From Bacteroidales bacterium (lineage in GTDB: Bacteria > Bacteroidota > Bacteroidia > Bacteroidales > UBA1715), in the NCBI GenBank assembly GCA_016714605.1, contig JADKDL010000030.1:1-38624 (forward strand): 38,624 nucleotides of DNA, written 5' to 3'. A program made the translations under genes and the position numbers. This document shows positions 37,803 to 38,624 of this stretch, in pieces (within the stretch, counting starts at the first letter, position 1; each line of letters begins with the position of its first letter). The notes beneath the pieces are model-generated. The model had not been told where the DNA came from, ran no database searches, and saw only the letters and a program-made list of their open reading frames with translations.

Positions 37803-38624
37803 TTTTATTTTACTCTGAAAATTAGTCAATTACAAAGCCAACGTCATCAGGTTTGAGGTCAAACTTAGTGATTTGTTTCTTTATACGTTCTACAAGTTTT
37901 AGTTTTCTTTTCTGATCTAAGAATAAGTATTCCGTTGGTGGTTTATAGCTTACCTTTTTTGTAATTATGGTCCAGATAATTACTGCAAGTTTTCTTGCAG
38001 TGGCGCTTACAACAACTGTCCGTCCTTTTTATGCTACTCTTTTGAAAAAATCAGACAGGTGGGTGTCTTTCAATTGCCAATTGCATTGGCTGCATTACAA
38101 AGCAATTTTCAACCTGTTACTTCCTTTACGAGTTTTTGAACTTAATAATTTGCCACCACTTATTTTGTTGTTTGGAGCAAGGCGCAGCCATGAAGTAAAA
38201 TTTTTGCCGTAGGAAACATTTCAAAACCCGCCCGGGCCAACTTCACTCATTGATGCTCATAATGGTTGAATGATTAATACCTTCAATTTTCATCAGGTCA
38301 GCACCGCCAAAATATTGATACGATGCCTCGGTTTAAATCAATTCTTTATTGAATTTTGTTGATGCGTTTATGAGGCTTGTTATCTGTTTTTAATTTCTTC
38401 ATTTCAGGGTGCGTGTTGATTTGTACTTTTAAAATTTAGTTATCTCCACATCGCAGGCATCGGTTTTTCTGGAAAGAACAAATGGCTTTCATATTCTTGC
38501 TTCAGTCCAAAAGATAATCAGTACGATTGTTTCCTTTTAAAGCCTTTGCAATTTCCTCTTTAGATTTTTTGCAATTGCCATGTCGGAGTTCTGATAGTTT
38601 TTCGGGGTCGAGATTTCCTTTGCA
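37803..38624 (-). mobile_element. IS110-family element, second copy, runs off the window
   Basis: Transposase stop at 37822 (DDVGFVID). Reading inward: ITKFDLKPDDVG, LKDTHLSDFFKRVAYK, SWLRLAPNNKISGGKLLSSK, then YQYFGGADLMKIEGINHSTI and, near the window end, KKSKEEIAKALKGNNRTDYL and LKQEYESHLFF from the linker region. It is homologous to but clearly diverged from the 10.2-kb copy (LQDVGFVTN versus PDDVGFVID). Several frame changes. The non-coding end AACGTTAGTCAGAATT (minus strand) is identical in both copies. The catalytic N-terminal domain would lie beyond 38624. Confidence 0.78.

Overview
The window is AT-rich DNA from a member of the Bacteroidota. The signs are a type IX secretion (T9SS) C-terminal sorting domain, short lipoprotein leaders, PD40 propellers and close gene packing. 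I see no marker that fixes the genus, and no rRNA, tRNA, CRISPR array or integrase. Nearly every gene is on the minus strand, and many are split by one-base frame changes, often at homopolymers. I therefore join frames where the protein family makes the joining clear. Some damage is not of that kind: in-frame deletions, base-substitution stops and truncations at mobile-element junctions.

Layout. (1) 1-10.2 kb: a frameshifted T9SS-exported BNR/Asp-box protein, then one- or two-gene units: a DUF4348 lipoprotein, HigB-HigA, a membrane protein, several unknowns, a PD-(D/E)XK nuclease-like protein and a truncated PhzF. They are separated by 80-160 bp imperfect palindromes that start TAACG and end TGTTAGC. 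These look like integron attC sites, and all the genes point the same way. (2) 10.2-11.5 kb: nested IS110 and IS91 remnants plus a hairpin repeat. (3) 11.6-16.9 kb: an operon of two universal stress proteins, a Na+/Ca2+ exchanger-type antiporter and a Ca2+-type P-ATPase. (4) 17.2-18.2 kb: a tandemly duplicated small cassette of about 525 bp. (5) 18.6-33.2 kb: a tightly packed minus-strand operon of nine main genes (plus a possible 31-codon ORF). It encodes SrfB-like actin-fold ATPase, SrfC-like GTPase, a SrfA-like/InlB-repeat/TM/subtilisin/DUF2135 fusion, a TM coiled-coil protein, a second P-loop GTPase, a GTPase-associated protein (GAP1-like), two single-TM proteins and a secreted coiled-coil protein. 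(6) 33.3-38.6 kb: more cassette-like units (VOC proteins, PD40 propeller, DinB-like), an IS1182-family element and a second IS110 element running off the window end.

Two themes stand out. First, an IS1182-family insertion sequence and six short non-autonomous derivatives sit at the same point (TAACG|) of the attC-like palindromes, and IS110-family copies begin at the same core. The region thus looks like a cassette array colonised by attC-targeting elements. Second, the 15-kb operon joins a Srf-type module (known from Salmonella srfABC) to a GTPase/GAP1-like module and several envelope proteins. It is the best candidate here for an undescribed NTPase-protease envelope system. Its srfB is cut at the 5' end, the subtilisin lacks its catalytic-His segment and srfB lacks an internal block, so this copy may be inactive unless the assembly is at fault.
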